The notes: a model not told the origin generated them from the sequence alone. Positions 34,870-46,933 are shown, numbered from the stretch's first letter. The stretch is DNA of 64,000 nt from Elmis aenea (GCA_947652605.1 OX393581.1:14264640-14328639); one strand, 5' to 3'. Made by a program: numbers and translations.

Positions 34870-35252
34870 GTATTGTCGCGTTATAACTAGTCGCGCCCAA
34901 AAAAACGCGCGCGACCTGTCGCGCGCGACAGGTCGCGCCAGTGGGTTATGGCCCTTAATGTCACGCAAAGTCGCGACCACGTTCCGCGACATCGATTTGA
35001 CAGTTCGGCATTTGACGTAAGCCTACCATACTTTTATATTTTGACATAACAGACAAATAGGTTAGGTTAACCTAACCTAATATACATTTGTTTGTCATCG
35101 ATTTCGAATTTATCATGTCCCCAATAGATGTTCCAACGATTTTTGATCATTATCAACAAATAGCAACTTCAAAATAATTAGTTGCTCTACAACACTCGAT
35201 GCTGCAATTACAAGAGCGGCCATTTTTATTTTGAAGTCGCGACTTTTAATTT

Positions 35253-35341
35253 GGGTAGTTCACACGGTAACATTAGTCGCGAACTTTAAAAGTCGCGACT
35301 TTTGATGTAGGTAGCTTTAAATGTCACCGTGTGAACTACCC
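35253..35341. repeat. Right terminal hairpin of the middle element
   Basis: GGGTAGTTCACACGGTAACAT faces ATGTCACCGTGTGAACTACCC across a TCGCGA...AAAAGTCGCGAC core. It mirrors the left terminal hairpin. Confidence 0.88.
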
Positions 35342-36099
35342 AATAAAATGTGCTTTTTTCGACTCATTCTAATGATACCTATATCTTTTGTCATATCTAT
35401 TTAAATAAATAACTCAGAAAATCAAGAAAAACCGAATATTATCAATATAATTCTAATTTAGCTATGAAACATGATAACTAACTTAGAATAATATTGGTAA
35501 AATATGTTTTATTTTTATTTTCCGTGTTATTTATTTAAACAGATATGACAAGTGATACATCATTAGAAAGAGGAGAAAAAAGCACATTTAACTATTGCAA
35601 AGCCAACTTGCCTGTTTCACAGCTAACTTGAAACAATATCGGTAAAATAAGGTTTTTCTTGAGTTCCTTAGTTATTTATAAAAACAGATATAACATATGA
35701 TATATCGTTAGAAATAAGGAAAAAAAAGCGCATTGAACTATTCCAAAGCCACCTTGACGGCCCATTAGAAAAGACGAAGTTAGGGGTAATATCTCAAAAA
35801 TGAAAAGCGATTAAGAAAATCTAAGATAATAGTTACATTATACATAAAAAAGTATCTTCAGAAGGTACAAATAAAATTGATTTAATGATTAATAAGAGAA
35901 AAAAGTTATGAAAGAAAAAAGATATTCGACATTTTCATATTTTTTGCCATAACATCTGAAGCACGAGCAATTTTGTACTTTTAAAAATTGATTGTGGCTT
36001 CTCTCATACTAAAGAATAATTCGTCTAATTTAAACAAACCTGGATCTCTTATGATAAGCGAGATCTACATGCTCGAAATGTGATCAGGGACGCCCTGTA

Positions 36100-38276
36100 T
36101 AATTGTGAAATAATAACCCAACTGCTAAATAAATATTATTGTTATTTTTATTATTACTATAGCGCAAATTTTATTTAACCTAGGACATAAAAATACAGTC
36201 GATGCATTTAGTCTTCCAAAGGTTCATAAAGTTACGCGTGCGCGTGATTAAAATAAATGTTGGTAAAGAATTGGTCAATTACACATGCGTTTAAAAATAA
36301 ATTATTACCCGTGTTTTCATAACGACCATCGGAATAACGAAGGAAATTCCTGATAACTCCCACATACAAACACAGCGGCTGCATGTTTTAGTGATACACT
36401 ATAATCAAAGAAGTACCGACTTATTAAATATACCATTAATCATAAACGAACTCGTTGTAAGTTGGTCCAATTAATAATAATCTGACCTTAATACACTGCA
36501 TTAAAAGATATTTAAAAAAAACAGCGCTTTTTTGTAACGGTTAATGGCGGTAGGGCGTACCGGCATCTATACCAAGCTCTTTTTTAAAACAATATGAAAG
36601 AAAAGTGCTACGTTTTAAACTATTTCAATTTTTTTTTCTCATATTAGTAGCACTGTATATGTTAGGGTAAAAGTCCAATATCAGGTGAATATGAACATCT
36701 ACAAGTAAATTGCACATTTACCGGTTTACCGGTGTCAAATGTGCACTTTTGCCAATGTACCTTTACGGTGACATATACATTGTTCACACGCTAAAATTTA
36801 ACTTAATTATCTTATTGGTATCTATGTAAATATTTAATTTCAGGTAACATAACGCATTTTTACATACTTACATACTCGCAGTGTAAAAACTAAATAACTT
36901 CAAGGTTTGCAGTAAATTTTCATGATGCAATTACCTAAAACAAAAAACAAAATTAGTTGCAATAATTTTCCACCTAAAAATTGTCAAAACCGCAAAAACA
37001 ATCAATTTTGTACAAAGTACACTACAAAATTTATATATGGTTGGGTGAAAAATTTATTAATACACTTCATAAACATTTGATGGCTTCAATACTTTAAAAA
37101 ACACTAAATTTAAATAATCATTTTAATAAACGGAACACACTAAAAATAACAAACGCCATTTTGGAAATTTAAAAAAGAACTAAATACAAAAAATATCATT
37201 AATAAATGTAAGCAAATTCGGTTAGTCTTATAATAAAGGAACATAGTGTTTTGTACTTTTTTTGTCACAAATTTATTTTGCAGGTTCAACTGTTTTATTT
37301 AGTTGTTTTGTGAATTTTTCCTGCATCAAGAAGAAACAAATTTTAATCAAGATTGAGTCGCAATAAGCACCTATTATAACTACATTAATAACATAACTTA
37401 ACGAACCATTGGCGAAAATCAATAATCGATCGATTAATCGAAATTAGTTAATAAGTAAAGGCCGATTAATCCGAAATTGGTGATTAGGTACCTAATTGGG
37501 ATACGTCAGCACGGCTAAGTTTAAGTTATTTTAATAATTGTACCTGATAGTAAGATCTAATCATTTAAGAACTTTATCAAAAATATGTTTTTACGAATGT
37601 TTAAGGAGTTTTAATGGTTTATTATCGATTAAAAAAATAAGCTTCGCAATATTTGCCATCAAACTTAATTTTAAAAACTTATTTGACGAAATGCTTATTT
37701 TTTAAAAAAATAATTAGAAAATATTTAAATTATAAACGAATTATGAGGTAAAATATATTTTTTTAATCGATGTAATTAAATTTGGGAATCAGCAAATTAT
37801 TATTTGTTAATTTTTTCTATTTTGGTATTACACAGTAATTTTTGCAAGGATGATTCAATTTACTTTTCTTTAAGTAGGTATAAGAATATGCCAAAAGGCC
37901 CAGAGATCATCCAAATAGACTAATCAAACAACTAATGTCTCATCCCAACCATCCAACAGAAGCCGTCTCAAGCGCCACACCCCAACAGACATAATCACTA
38001 GATTCTAAAATTAGTGATACAAAAAAATTTACTTATGTATACATATAGTGCGTTAAATGTTAAAACCCAGATGTTAAATTTAGTTACAACTTATTAGTAT
38101 ACAAGAAGCTACCACAGGTTAGTTCCCCACATGACCTAGCTTCCTCCAAACCATTTGCTTAGTGTACGATAGTATACAGATTGTAAATTTATCTGGGATA
38201 TTAAAAAAAAGTATCTTATAAAATCAAATGCTTTTGTACATGTTTATCAAAATAAATTTATGTCGTTTGAATGTTA
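36100..38276. other. AT-rich non-coding DNA
   Basis: A cluster of ATCGAT/ATTAATCG motifs at 37415-37470 may be a decayed hAT MITE. No gene recognised. Confidence 0.4.
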
Positions 38277-38278
38277 TA

Positions 38279-39379
38279 CCGGGTGATTCAGTTTGACGGT
38301 CGCACCCTATAACTTTTTAATTATTGAAAATAACCCCAACAAACCTCATATTTTTGGAAACGGCGACAAATTCTCTATTAAATGATGTGCATTTTTTATC
38401 TCTACGATTACGTATGTCAAATTCGCGATAGGCAACTGTTTTTTTTTTTTTAAATTACATAGTATACATGTTATAGTTGATTCGGATAGAGAATTTAATT
38501 CTGAATCCGACCACGTATGAAAAAAGTATGCTTACATAAGAAAATTTTCGAGAAAAATTAGTTCAAAGTTTATTTCTTCCCCACTCTTCGTGCATTAAAA
38601 TCATTTGTTGGTTAGTATAAAATTCCATTTTCACGTAACAATTAACAACTAACAATATTGACAACAAAGGTTATAAACTTTAAACTGTCATTTACAGAGG
38701 CGATCGTTTTTTGTTATGTTAAATAGACTGGTTGCTATAATTTGAAAAATAAACTTTGAACTCATTTTTTTTGTGCGATCGTACTAGAAACAGCTGTTTG
38801 ACGGACGCGTTAGCAACCATTAAGTACTGCATTACCGGCCCTATCCTTAGCAACGGCCGTAAAAGTTACTTTTCAGGCCGTTACCCTTAGCAACGGCCGA
38901 AAAAGTAACTTTTACGGCCGTTGCTAAGGAAAGGGCCGGTAATGCAGTACATACGCCGTCATCTGTCAGTGACAGAATGTCACGTAGTTTCTAACCTATA
39001 ATTTTGAAAATTACTAAAAATTTAAATTGTTTTTAATTCGATCGCACAAAAAATGTAATATGCACCTCGGCCAAAACGTACTTTTTGGCCTTGATACATA
39101 AATAACTATTTTTAAAATTCTGGTGCATGCATACTTTTTTAACACATGGTCGGATTCAGAATTAAATTCTCTATCCGAATCAACAAAAAAATGTATACCA
39201 TGTAATTTAAAAAAAAAACAGTTGCCTATCCCGGATTTGACATACGGCATCCTAGAGAAAACAAATGCACATCACTAAATAGAGAATTTGTCACCGTTTC
39301 CAAAAATATGAGGTTTGTTGGGGTTATTTTCAATAATAAAAAAGTTATAGGGGTGCGACAGTCAAATTGAATTACCCGG
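38279..39379. mobile_element. Mariner-type element forming a 1.1-kb palindrome
   Basis: TA flanks (38277-38278, 39380-39381). Ends CCGGGTGATTCAGTTTGACG and inverted CAAATTGAATTACCCGG. Inverted arms run most of the way inward, sharing AACCCCAACAAACCTCATAT, GACAAATTCTCTATTAAATG-type and CGGATAGAGAATTTAATTCT blocks. The centre is a second palindrome. No transposase gene remains. Confidence 0.88.
38824..38950. repeat. Central inverted repeat, 46-bp arms
   Basis: 38824-38869 and 38905-38950 are inverted copies with one mismatch (GTACTGCATTACCGGCCCT...). A further direct copy of CCTTAGCAACGGCCG lies in the loop. Possibly a MITE inserted at the centre of the outer palindrome. Confidence 0.88.
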
Positions 39380-39381
39380 TA

Positions 39382-41413
39382 GCATAAACAAAGATTTATT
39401 TACCTTGCATAATTTGTCTTCTATTGTCTTTAAAGGTTTTTGTACTTACTTCCTAACCTAACAAAAATAGTTTTAATGCTTGCCCTGTAGAAGATAAATC
39501 TTCTTTTTTTGTTTGTTTAAAACAGAAGTTGCTTACAAGATCTTTATAAATCAAGAGCATTAGCTGTCCATTCGTTTTGGTTAAAAATGGAAAATTTATA
39601 CTACCCAAATCGGCTGTTCACATCAAAAAAAGCAAAACACATTTTATATGGGTAACGTTTAGTTAATAAATGGCTTTAGTCCTTATTCTGCAAATCAGAA
39701 ATGGCTGCTTGAAAACCAAAACGGCTTATCGCGAAATTTATCTCGCTCGTGTGATTTAACGGTCGCTATAAAAACGCATTAAAAGTTAATGAATCAAAAT
39801 TTTATGCCATATATTTCAAGCCTTCGTAGCTTCGTACCATACGCGTTGATCCATAAAATTTAAATAATTTAAAATATAATTAATACCGATTTTCACGACA
39901 AATTCTTTTAAGGTGGTTGTAAATCATGACTAGCTAAATAGCGTGTAATTATTCTGTCTTTTGACACGTTTCAACACTGTTTTTGTTCGGCATCGCTTCG
40001 CCGTAAGGGCTGTTTAAAAATCAACGAGTGCCGTGGATAAATATTACAACAGAGCCAGTTGAACTTTGCTTACGGTTATACCACACCTACTGGTAGTTTT
40101 AGTGCCAGCAACTGGTTGAACATTAACAAGTGCCATGAAACAACCAACGTATGTTAACACCCTTTTAAAACAATACTTCAAGACGATAATGTGTCTGCTT
40201 TTAAAGTTTATAACCTGAACGGTTATTTTAACAAGGCAAGGCACTCAGAAAAACGCGCAAAAGTGTACACTGTACAGTCTTTGTGCACTTGCAAAGTTAA
40301 CTTTCTAAGAAGTAACTGGATAAATACAAGACAATCATAAAATATTGATTGTGAATAGGAGTGAATTTTAACTAGAAAGATTTGTTTAATGGTTTCTGAA
40401 ATAGAATCCTTAAGTTTTGTCGCACCTTAGCTGCTAAAATTAGGCAATAAACGAGCCGAATCCTCAACAATGTTAATATAAAAAAAAAACCTTTAAAAGA
40501 GCCCAATGTACAGGATAATGCCATAATATCAAATTTATATTTCCATATAGCGAAAAGAAGAATGAAAAGACGTCAATACGTAACTGAACGGAGTCATTAA
40601 GCATTAGATAAGCAAGTCATTAATTATTTAGAGGCGGAACTTAGTTAAAGTGCATTTTAAATGACGAAAACTTTTCATTACATTGTTTTAAAATTATATA
40701 GGAGTACAATATTTGCATTGAACATTGTTGAATAAAATATGTCCTAACAAAAGAGCTATTATACCAATTGTGAAGTTAACTTTGAATTTGTATATGTAAG
40801 AGATGCACCGATAATAAATGGGCCTATTATCAATTAATCGGCCTTCGCTTGTAAACCAATTACCGGTTGATCGGTTTTTCACATTTGAACCGTTTGTTTT
40901 GAAAGTGGCGTACGTCACTGTTTGTGAAAAATGAGTTAAAGCTGTTAACGATTAAAAACATTTTACTCGCAATTTCTTTCAAAATTTTCGTTAATGGAAA
41001 TTTTATCGTTAAACAGAAATAAATCTATTTTGAAAATGGCATAATGAGGAATTTGCTTCTCTATGTACCCCCACTTTACCACAGCTATTATAGAAATTTA
41101 AAACAAAGTTAAATGTCCGAAGACTTCATCACTTCTATTAATGACAATAATAGATAAAAAAAGTTTAGTATGAAATATAAATTACTTATACTTATATTTT
41201 AAAATATACTGAACAATTTACTTATTACTTATGTATTTTACAAATATTAATAATAATGAAAAAATACTTGAATTAACTTATAATGAAATACATTGTATAA
41301 ATTACTGAGATGATAAAATTTACTCATCAATTCACTTAAATTACTGTTTTATTAAACACCACTTCAGTAAAACACATCCGACAAAACCCACATAGGTCCG
41401 TAGTTTTTATAGA
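39382..41413. other. AT-rich non-coding DNA
   Basis: GATGCACCGATAATAA with AATCGGCC at 40802-40845 recalls hAT ends (AGAGATGCACCGATA) but is unbounded. No gene recognised. Confidence 0.4.
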
Positions 41414-41421
41414 CTAATAAT

Positions 41422-42390
41422 TAGGGGTGGGCGATATATCAATATAAAAGGGGCGGGCGGGGAGCTAAAGAAGTTAGTAAAAAACTGAAAAGAGAGACTG
41501 TTGACCTAAAAAAAAAGCTTCTCCCCTTATTTTTGTTGTCCATCCACGAAATATTTCACGATATTGTCACAGCTGTACTTTTTGGAATTCTTGTCAAACG
41601 CGGCAAGATGAGTGCTTGTCGGTTCGAGCAGATTGGAGCGTAATTGGACCTAACATAAACCCCCTGGAGCGCCTGGCGAGCTCAGGATGTACTTGTCATT
41701 GTGTTCTGAGTGTAAGATCTTTATTGATGTCATTTGGACTTTCCAACGCTTTGGGCGAAATGTGTGCCGCCCAGGTTTGTAACGGTCGCGCGGGAAAGCG
41801 TCTTCAACGTGGGGGTGGTTTTTGCGAAAACCTGGGAGTCGAGATTCGTTGGTCGGACGCCGTGGTCCGAGGGTCAGTTGGACTCCTCTTCCAACGATTC
41901 CCGCCTTTCGGGGCTTGGAGGAAATTCGTGGCGCGGATCTCGAGACTTTCGGTCGAGCTTCTAGCGGTTTTCCGGTTGTGAAGTAAGTTTTCTAGTTGCG
42001 TTCGGTTTAAATATTTAGAGTTGCGCCCCGCGTTTGATTTAATTATTTAGAGTAATTGTGTCAGTTTATGTAAAGTGTTTAGTGGTTTTATGTTTTTATA
42101 TAATAAATATATTTTATGCCAAGCGAGTGTCTCATTTCATTGAGCGAGTGAGTGTGTTAGAGCTTAGCCCCCATAATTCAGCGCCGCCCCTGGGCATTTT
42201 GGCCCGATCTCAATAAGAGCCGCGACAATATATGGATATTTCGTGGTATAGACAACAAAAATATGGGCGAGAAGCGCTTTTGTTTTAGGTCACCAGTCTC
42301 TCTTTTCAGTTTTTTATTAACTTTTTTAGCTTCCCGCCAGTTTTATATCGATATATTTTCGATATCGATATTCGATATCGCCCACCCCTA
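41422..42390. mobile_element. hAT MITE carrying a solo LTR
   Basis: Exact 8-bp target duplication CTAATAAT at 41414-41421 and 42391-42398. The ends are TAGGGGTGGGCGATATATC and inverted GATATCGCCCACCCCTA. Further in, the halves mirror each other (AGTTTTTTATTAACTT, AGAGAGACT, TTTTTGTTGTC). Without the inserted LTR and its duplication it would be about 300 bp. Confidence 0.94.
41565..42227 (+). mobile_element. Solo LTR of an LTR retrotransposon
   Basis: A 663-bp GC-richer block starts TGTCACAG and ends CGCGACA, with ATAT on both sides (41561-41564, 42228-42231). Taking it out joins the two halves of the hAT MITE symmetrically around CACGAAATAT / ATATTTCGTG. TG...CA ends and a 4-bp duplication suit a Ty3/gypsy-type LTR. 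An AATAAA lies at about 42104. There is no internal gag/pol, so it is a recombination product. The 121-codon frame inside is a chance frame in GC-rich sequence. Confidence 0.82.
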
Positions 42391-42398
42391 CTAATAAT

Positions 42399-44330
42399 AT
42401 TAAAAGTGGCTTAAGTCACTTTACAATAATGAAAAATGGCGATTCGTTAACGCCTGTGCGAAATTATGTATACTGAGAAAAAATTATGTGTTTGTTCATC
42501 AAAATCTTTAGTTCACTTATAGTGATTTTCATATTAATAGCGGGAACCTCTGTACAAGGTGGCTCACCGAAAACTCCACGTGGATTTTGCTATTTTTTTT
42601 ATAAAAACACCGTCCACGTCGATTTTAGTTTCAAGAGAGACAGCTGAATGCATTATTTTTATTCAAGCCATTTTAAACCTTAAGTTGGAATAGCATTTTC
42701 TTCAAAAACGACACATTTATTTAAGGGAATATTTTTGAAAATAACTTAAAATTGTAACAAGATTGTGCCCCCCTCACTAGCCATTACCGTGCAAAAATTT
42801 TTGGAACTAAAAAAATCTAGTTACTGGATTGAATGGCGCAAAACATCAAAGACTTTTACAGCAACGTATCACACATACCGTCACATTACTCCAGAAATAC
42901 TCAACAACATTTTGAACAAAAGCTTTATAATTATAGGGAAGTTGGCGATAAACATTTTGAACATTTAATTCCCTGGTACCTTAGTAATCTACTTTATCGA
43001 AACGAAAACGAAAACCGCCGAAACTTTTATAAGAACGAAAACGAAATTATTGTTTTTCGTTCAAGAGCGAAAACGAAATAAATGATTTCTAAAACCGGTT
43101 TTAACAGGTTTTATCAGCAAATAATTTTTATTTAATTAACAAAAACGCGAATTTACCATCTATGCGAAAAGACTCCCACAAGACAGTAAAATATTTCAAT
43201 TGAAATAAGTGAGCTTCACTTTTCCCCATACACATAATGTATGAACAACTTTATTGCTAATACTTGCAATTTCGTGCAACACAAGTAACGGTACTAATAT
43301 TCTTTTTTTTTAAGATGTTGATTGGATCATCAATAAATAATATACACTTGATTGGACAACAAAAGGGCGCGTAATAATCACGTCAATTTTAACAGTCTAA
43401 AAATATTACATTTAACGCTGATGATCCATGGTTTGACAAACTAGTTGTGTTTTTGCACCTGACGGGTGTTATACTAAATAAAATGCACTAAATTTATTTG
43501 GTTATTTGTTAAATGTTTTTAACAATTAGGTAAATTTAATATGGCGATTCTAGTCTAAATTATGCTGTCCATGATGTTCAAAACCGAACATATGACTGTT
43601 TAGAATTTAGCGGGGGCCCAAAAATTGCTAAGCAATAGAAACAAAAATGTAAATGGACTTCAAAATTCATCACCAACATTTTATATCTTACATTTATTAC
43701 TAGAAGTACAAAATAAACCCGTCAAATTTGTTTCTATCTAAAGGCTAACTATGCTAATTTACATATTAATACATACGAAATACCTATTTATAATCTGAAT
43801 AATCGAATATCCGAATAATTGGGGTTTCATCGTTTTAATAGGGTTGCCAACTCTGTTTGTTACTTTAACATTTGGCGATCGTTCTTAAAAAAGTCCTCTG
43901 CTCTGAATTTTGTAAAAAGGAGGTAGTGACTAAGCAAAATAAAGTTTCTCGATTGGTGATTAAAAAAACTGCCAAACCGGTTTTAACCGTTATTAAATTT
44001 CTATTCACGAAAACGAAATTTTATGGGGGAGATTATGGGGATAAATCCCCCCCGAAAATTTAAAAATAACTAAAATTATAATTACCGCATTTCAAAATTG
44101 CGCTACAGACTGCTTTTCCATACATATAAAATATATCATATTTGTATATTTTACTCATAAATGCTATTTTTGGGTACTTTTGACCTTAAAAATTAAAATA
44201 CATTTGCTATTACTCAGGGATCAGCTGCCCCATGGACCCCCCGCAACTCTTTTACAACTCACTTTTTGTGTCTAACCCCCTAGGCCATTTTCTGATTGCA
44301 CCATTACTATGTTCCGATTGAAATTCGTTT
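42399..44330. other. Non-coding DNA with CGAAAACGAAAAC-rich scraps
   Basis: Repeated CGAAAACGAAA units at 43000-43080 and AAACCGGTTTTAAC at 43092 and 43974 suggest a decayed hAT MITE of about 1 kb, but its ends are not defined. No gene recognised. Confidence 0.4.
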
Positions 44331-44389
44331 ATTTTTGCAAATTAAAAGAATATTCTGAATTGTGAAATATTTTTCTGCGTACGCCACTG
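44331..44389 (-). mobile_element. Transposon terminus fragment
   Basis: On the minus strand CAGTGGCGTACGCAGAAAAA begins at 44389. It resembles the CAGTGGCGTAGC terminus at 17136. Opposite end not found. Confidence 0.45.
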
Positions 44390-44497
44390 AAACTAATGAT
44401 TCAAATTTCAAAAAATATTAACGTCGTTGCTAATAATAATCATCATTCCGACAGCTACATGTGGATAAACAAATAATAAAATAAAATTGCTACTGAT

Positions 44498-45317
44498 TAG
44501 GGATTCTGAGTCTCGACAATTTTCGAAGTCCCGGGACTCGAGACTTTTTTTATCAAAGTCCCGGGAATTCCCGGGACTTCGAGACTTTTACGAATGTTAT
44601 ATACGTATTGGAAAATGGTGGTACAACCTGTCAAAAATGACGGAAGATTTTATAAATTACAAGAAATATGATGCAATATTCATATACTGAAAATTCAATG
44701 GCGATTTTCACAGTAAAAAATAAATTATTTCTTGACAGTGACATAGTTTCGGAAAGCACCCGCTACATACTTAAAATTGCCTCTTAGAACGTATCGTGAT
44801 TGTGAATCGGTGGTGACAGTTGACAGAACTTATACGTCACACATCCATAAACAAATGATAATTTTTTTAAAAATCAAACCATATTCACGGATATTTTTTT
44901 TAAGCATTTTTTCATGAATAAAGTATAGTATTAATAGTAGTAGTATTATTATTTTTAATTTAGTCTTCTATAGTAAATAAAATATATACATATTTCCAAA
45001 TAAATACCTATTTAAAAAAACTTTACAATTTTCCATGCACTTTAAAACATAACAGGCATAAGTAAAATATATTTTTACTAATAAACTTAGCAATTTTCCT
45101 TAAACTTTAAAACATAAAAATACATCTAAAAATATTTTTGCTAAACTCGTGGCATTAAATTTAAAAAAAATTAGAAGTAGAAACATTTAATTTAAGTGTT
45201 CTGTAACATTAAGTCTCGTCTCGAGTCTCGAACTAAATGTCCCGGGACTCGAGACTAAGAAAGTCCCGGGAATTCCCGGGACTTTCGTCCCGGGACAGTC
45301 CCGGGACAGAATCCCTA
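44498..45317. mobile_element. hAT MITE rich in CCCGGG
   Basis: Exact 8-bp target duplication CTACTGAT at 44490-44497 and 45318-45325. The ends are TAGGGATTCTG and inverted CAGAATCCCTA. Both subterminal zones hold repeated GTCCCGGGACTCGAGACT and GTCCCGGGAATTCCCGGGAC palindromes. AT-rich centre, no gene. Confidence 0.95.
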
Positions 45318-45325
45318 CTACTGAT

Positions 45326-46304
45326 GGTTAGAAAAGGGTCTTTAAACTGCTTTATTAGTTCTACAATAGATACTTAAAAAAAAGAAGATAAGTGTTCCAA
45401 ACATAAATTTTAAATATCGAATACACATGAAGTAAATGAAATAAAGCCTTTTAATAACTTGATATCGTCGGTGTTAAAAAGCCATAATAAAAGCGCCATG
45501 TATCACTCCATATTCGGCCATTAATGGTCGAGTTAACCACATACACGAATGCCTTTAAGACTTACACAATTCTTATATCCACTTCTTAATAACAGTACTC
45601 AATCAAAGCGGTTAAAAATGCCGAAATGATACGATATCGCCTGCAGTTACGGTTTGCGATACTACCACACTAACTGGAGTATAATTATTTATCACCTGAC
45701 AGTTGTATCAACCTAAGAATGTTTGATATTGAAATTCTATTTTAATTGGCAAGTTTTTATTATTTTTTAATAGTACCAGTATCTGGTGATTTTATTACCG
45801 TAACCACATTCAAGACAGAAACGTGTTAAAATTTAATGAAGCATTTGCATTTAAACGCACTGCCAACGCTAACCGCTAATGTCGCAAAAAGCAAGTTTTA
45901 CATTTGTATATGCATATCAGACAATACCTTTTAAAATAAATGTGATAATATACAACTATTTCAAAATACACTGCACTGGAATGGAGAAAATTTTTAAGAC
46001 GCAAAGTTCAACATGACTGAGTTTTTTGAACAATTTTGCAAAACTCTACTACATACTCGGCGATTAGTAGGTTCACTCAGCGACCAAGTTTCTGAAATCT
46101 ATGCAAAAATTATGCATTGGTAATCAATTTTAGATTTAAAGCTTCTATAAACTATTTTCCTGTTTAAGTGTTTCTAAAAAAAGTATTTATCAAATTTAAC
46201 CGTACTGAACAAAAATTAATATACCTACCTACATAAAATGATGATTTAAGGAATATTTCGGTAGGTAACTTTTTTGTTACCTTTGTTTTGTTTTTAACGG
46301 TTTT
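45326..46304. other. AT-rich non-coding DNA
   Basis: Nothing recognised. Confidence 0.45.
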
Positions 46305-46600
46305 GTTGTTATTATCATTATTATTTCCGCGGAGGTGGCCCCTTTCGGGCTCCCGTACTGCGACCTATTGGTCTATTGTACCCTCTGGTGATAGCCCCCT
46401 AAAGAAGTCCTGTGTTTTTGAAAAACTCCAGGATTTTCTTCAAAGGTGTTTTTCTTAACTCTTCTTGGTTGGCTATTTCCATCCCCAGAAGTCTACGCCG
46501 ATAGGGTGTGGATCCTTCACACTGGAATATTATATGAAGAGGAGTTTCTTCTTCTTCGCCACATTCTCTGCATATATCGCTCTGAGAGCTTTGTTACTCT
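46305..46600 (-). pseudogene. Non-LTR retrotransposon 3' end (C-terminal zinc-finger region)
   Basis: The minus strand from about 46590 reads DICRECGEEEETPLHIIFQC, then YRRRLLGMEIANQEELRKTP and LEFFKNTGLL, stop at 46399-46401. C-x2-C...H...C followed by this tail is the usual C-terminus of I/R1/LOA-type LINE ORF2 proteins. A short 3' UTR follows, then an ATAATAATGATAATAAC tail at 46305-46328. The fragment is 5' truncated, the normal fate of LINE insertions. Confidence 0.78.
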
Positions 46601-46839
46601 GGCAACTGATTTTCTTCGTTTTAATAGAACCTTTTTATTATATTTTGATATTCCTCTTTAAGTGTATGGGAACTTGGGGCAGAATGGAGTATTTAACGTT
46701 TCACGATTTATATTAAATAACAAATCAACCCTTATGTCAATAACCGAAATTCTCAACGTGGTTCAATGACCCGGTACCCGGGCACCCATCTGCAGTTTTT
46801 ATATAATAAACTTATGATACAGGTTTTGAATATTTTTGT
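46601..46839. other. Spacer with a possible pogo-type terminus
   Basis: GGGAACTTGGGGCAGAATGGAG at about 46669 resembles the GGGGCAAGATGGGG end of the 5696 relic. Nothing else recognised. Confidence 0.35.
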
Positions 46840-46933
46840 GAATGGAATGGACAGATTGGTTAAATCATTCAGTTTTAAATTTCAAATTCTAAAACCTGTA
46901 AAAAACATACAAAACATTTTATAACTCGTCCGA

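Larger units (their letters stand above)
32294..34954. mobile_element. PIF/Harbinger transposon, near-intact two-gene copy
   Basis: The 3-bp target duplication TTA (32291-32293, 34955-34957) is the hallmark of PIF/Harbinger. Terminal inverted repeats of 45 bp (32294-32338 and 34910-34954), starting GGGCCATAACCCACTGG, are identical and contain their own GCGCGACCTGTCGCGCGCGA palindrome. GTCGCGCGCGAC-type motifs also recur at 32340-32360, 32400-32470 and 32515-32530. The 2661-bp element has the two genes expected of the superfamily: a DDE transposase on - and a MADF (Myb/SANT-like) accessory gene on +. Perfect TIRs suggest recent insertion. The transposase carries one premature stop. Confidence 0.95.
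32205..35341. mobile_element. Middle nest layer: element with hairpin termini
   Basis: Ends GGGTAGTTCACACGGTGACAT and the exact inverted ATGTCACCGTGTGAACTACCC, flanked by AAT at 32202-32204 and 35342-35344. Each terminus is itself a long hairpin. Without the inner Harbinger element it would be about 470 bp. Superfamily not certain; a 3-bp duplication would fit a PIF/Harbinger relative. A 20-codon frame starting ATG at 35115 (MSPIDVPTIFDHY) ends early and may be a gene scrap. Confidence 0.8.
32042..36097. mobile_element. Outer nest layer: mariner-type foldback element
   Basis: TA flanks (32040-32041, 36098-36099). Ends CAGGGTGCCCTGGAT and inverted ATCAGGGACGCCCTG. Arms of about 110 bp match with scattered differences, sharing TTTAAATTAGA-type and AGTATGAGAGAAGCCACAATCA-type blocks. 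Further inside, AAACAGGCAAGTT...TTTGCAATAGT (32173-32200) recurs inverted at about 35593-35620 and, decayed, at about 35738-35760. Without the inserted layers it would be about 0.9 kb. Confidence 0.85.

Noticed and set aside
41616..41981. 121-codon frame in GC-rich DNA
   Set aside because: It lies inside the solo LTR, overlaps a second frame, and matches no family I know.
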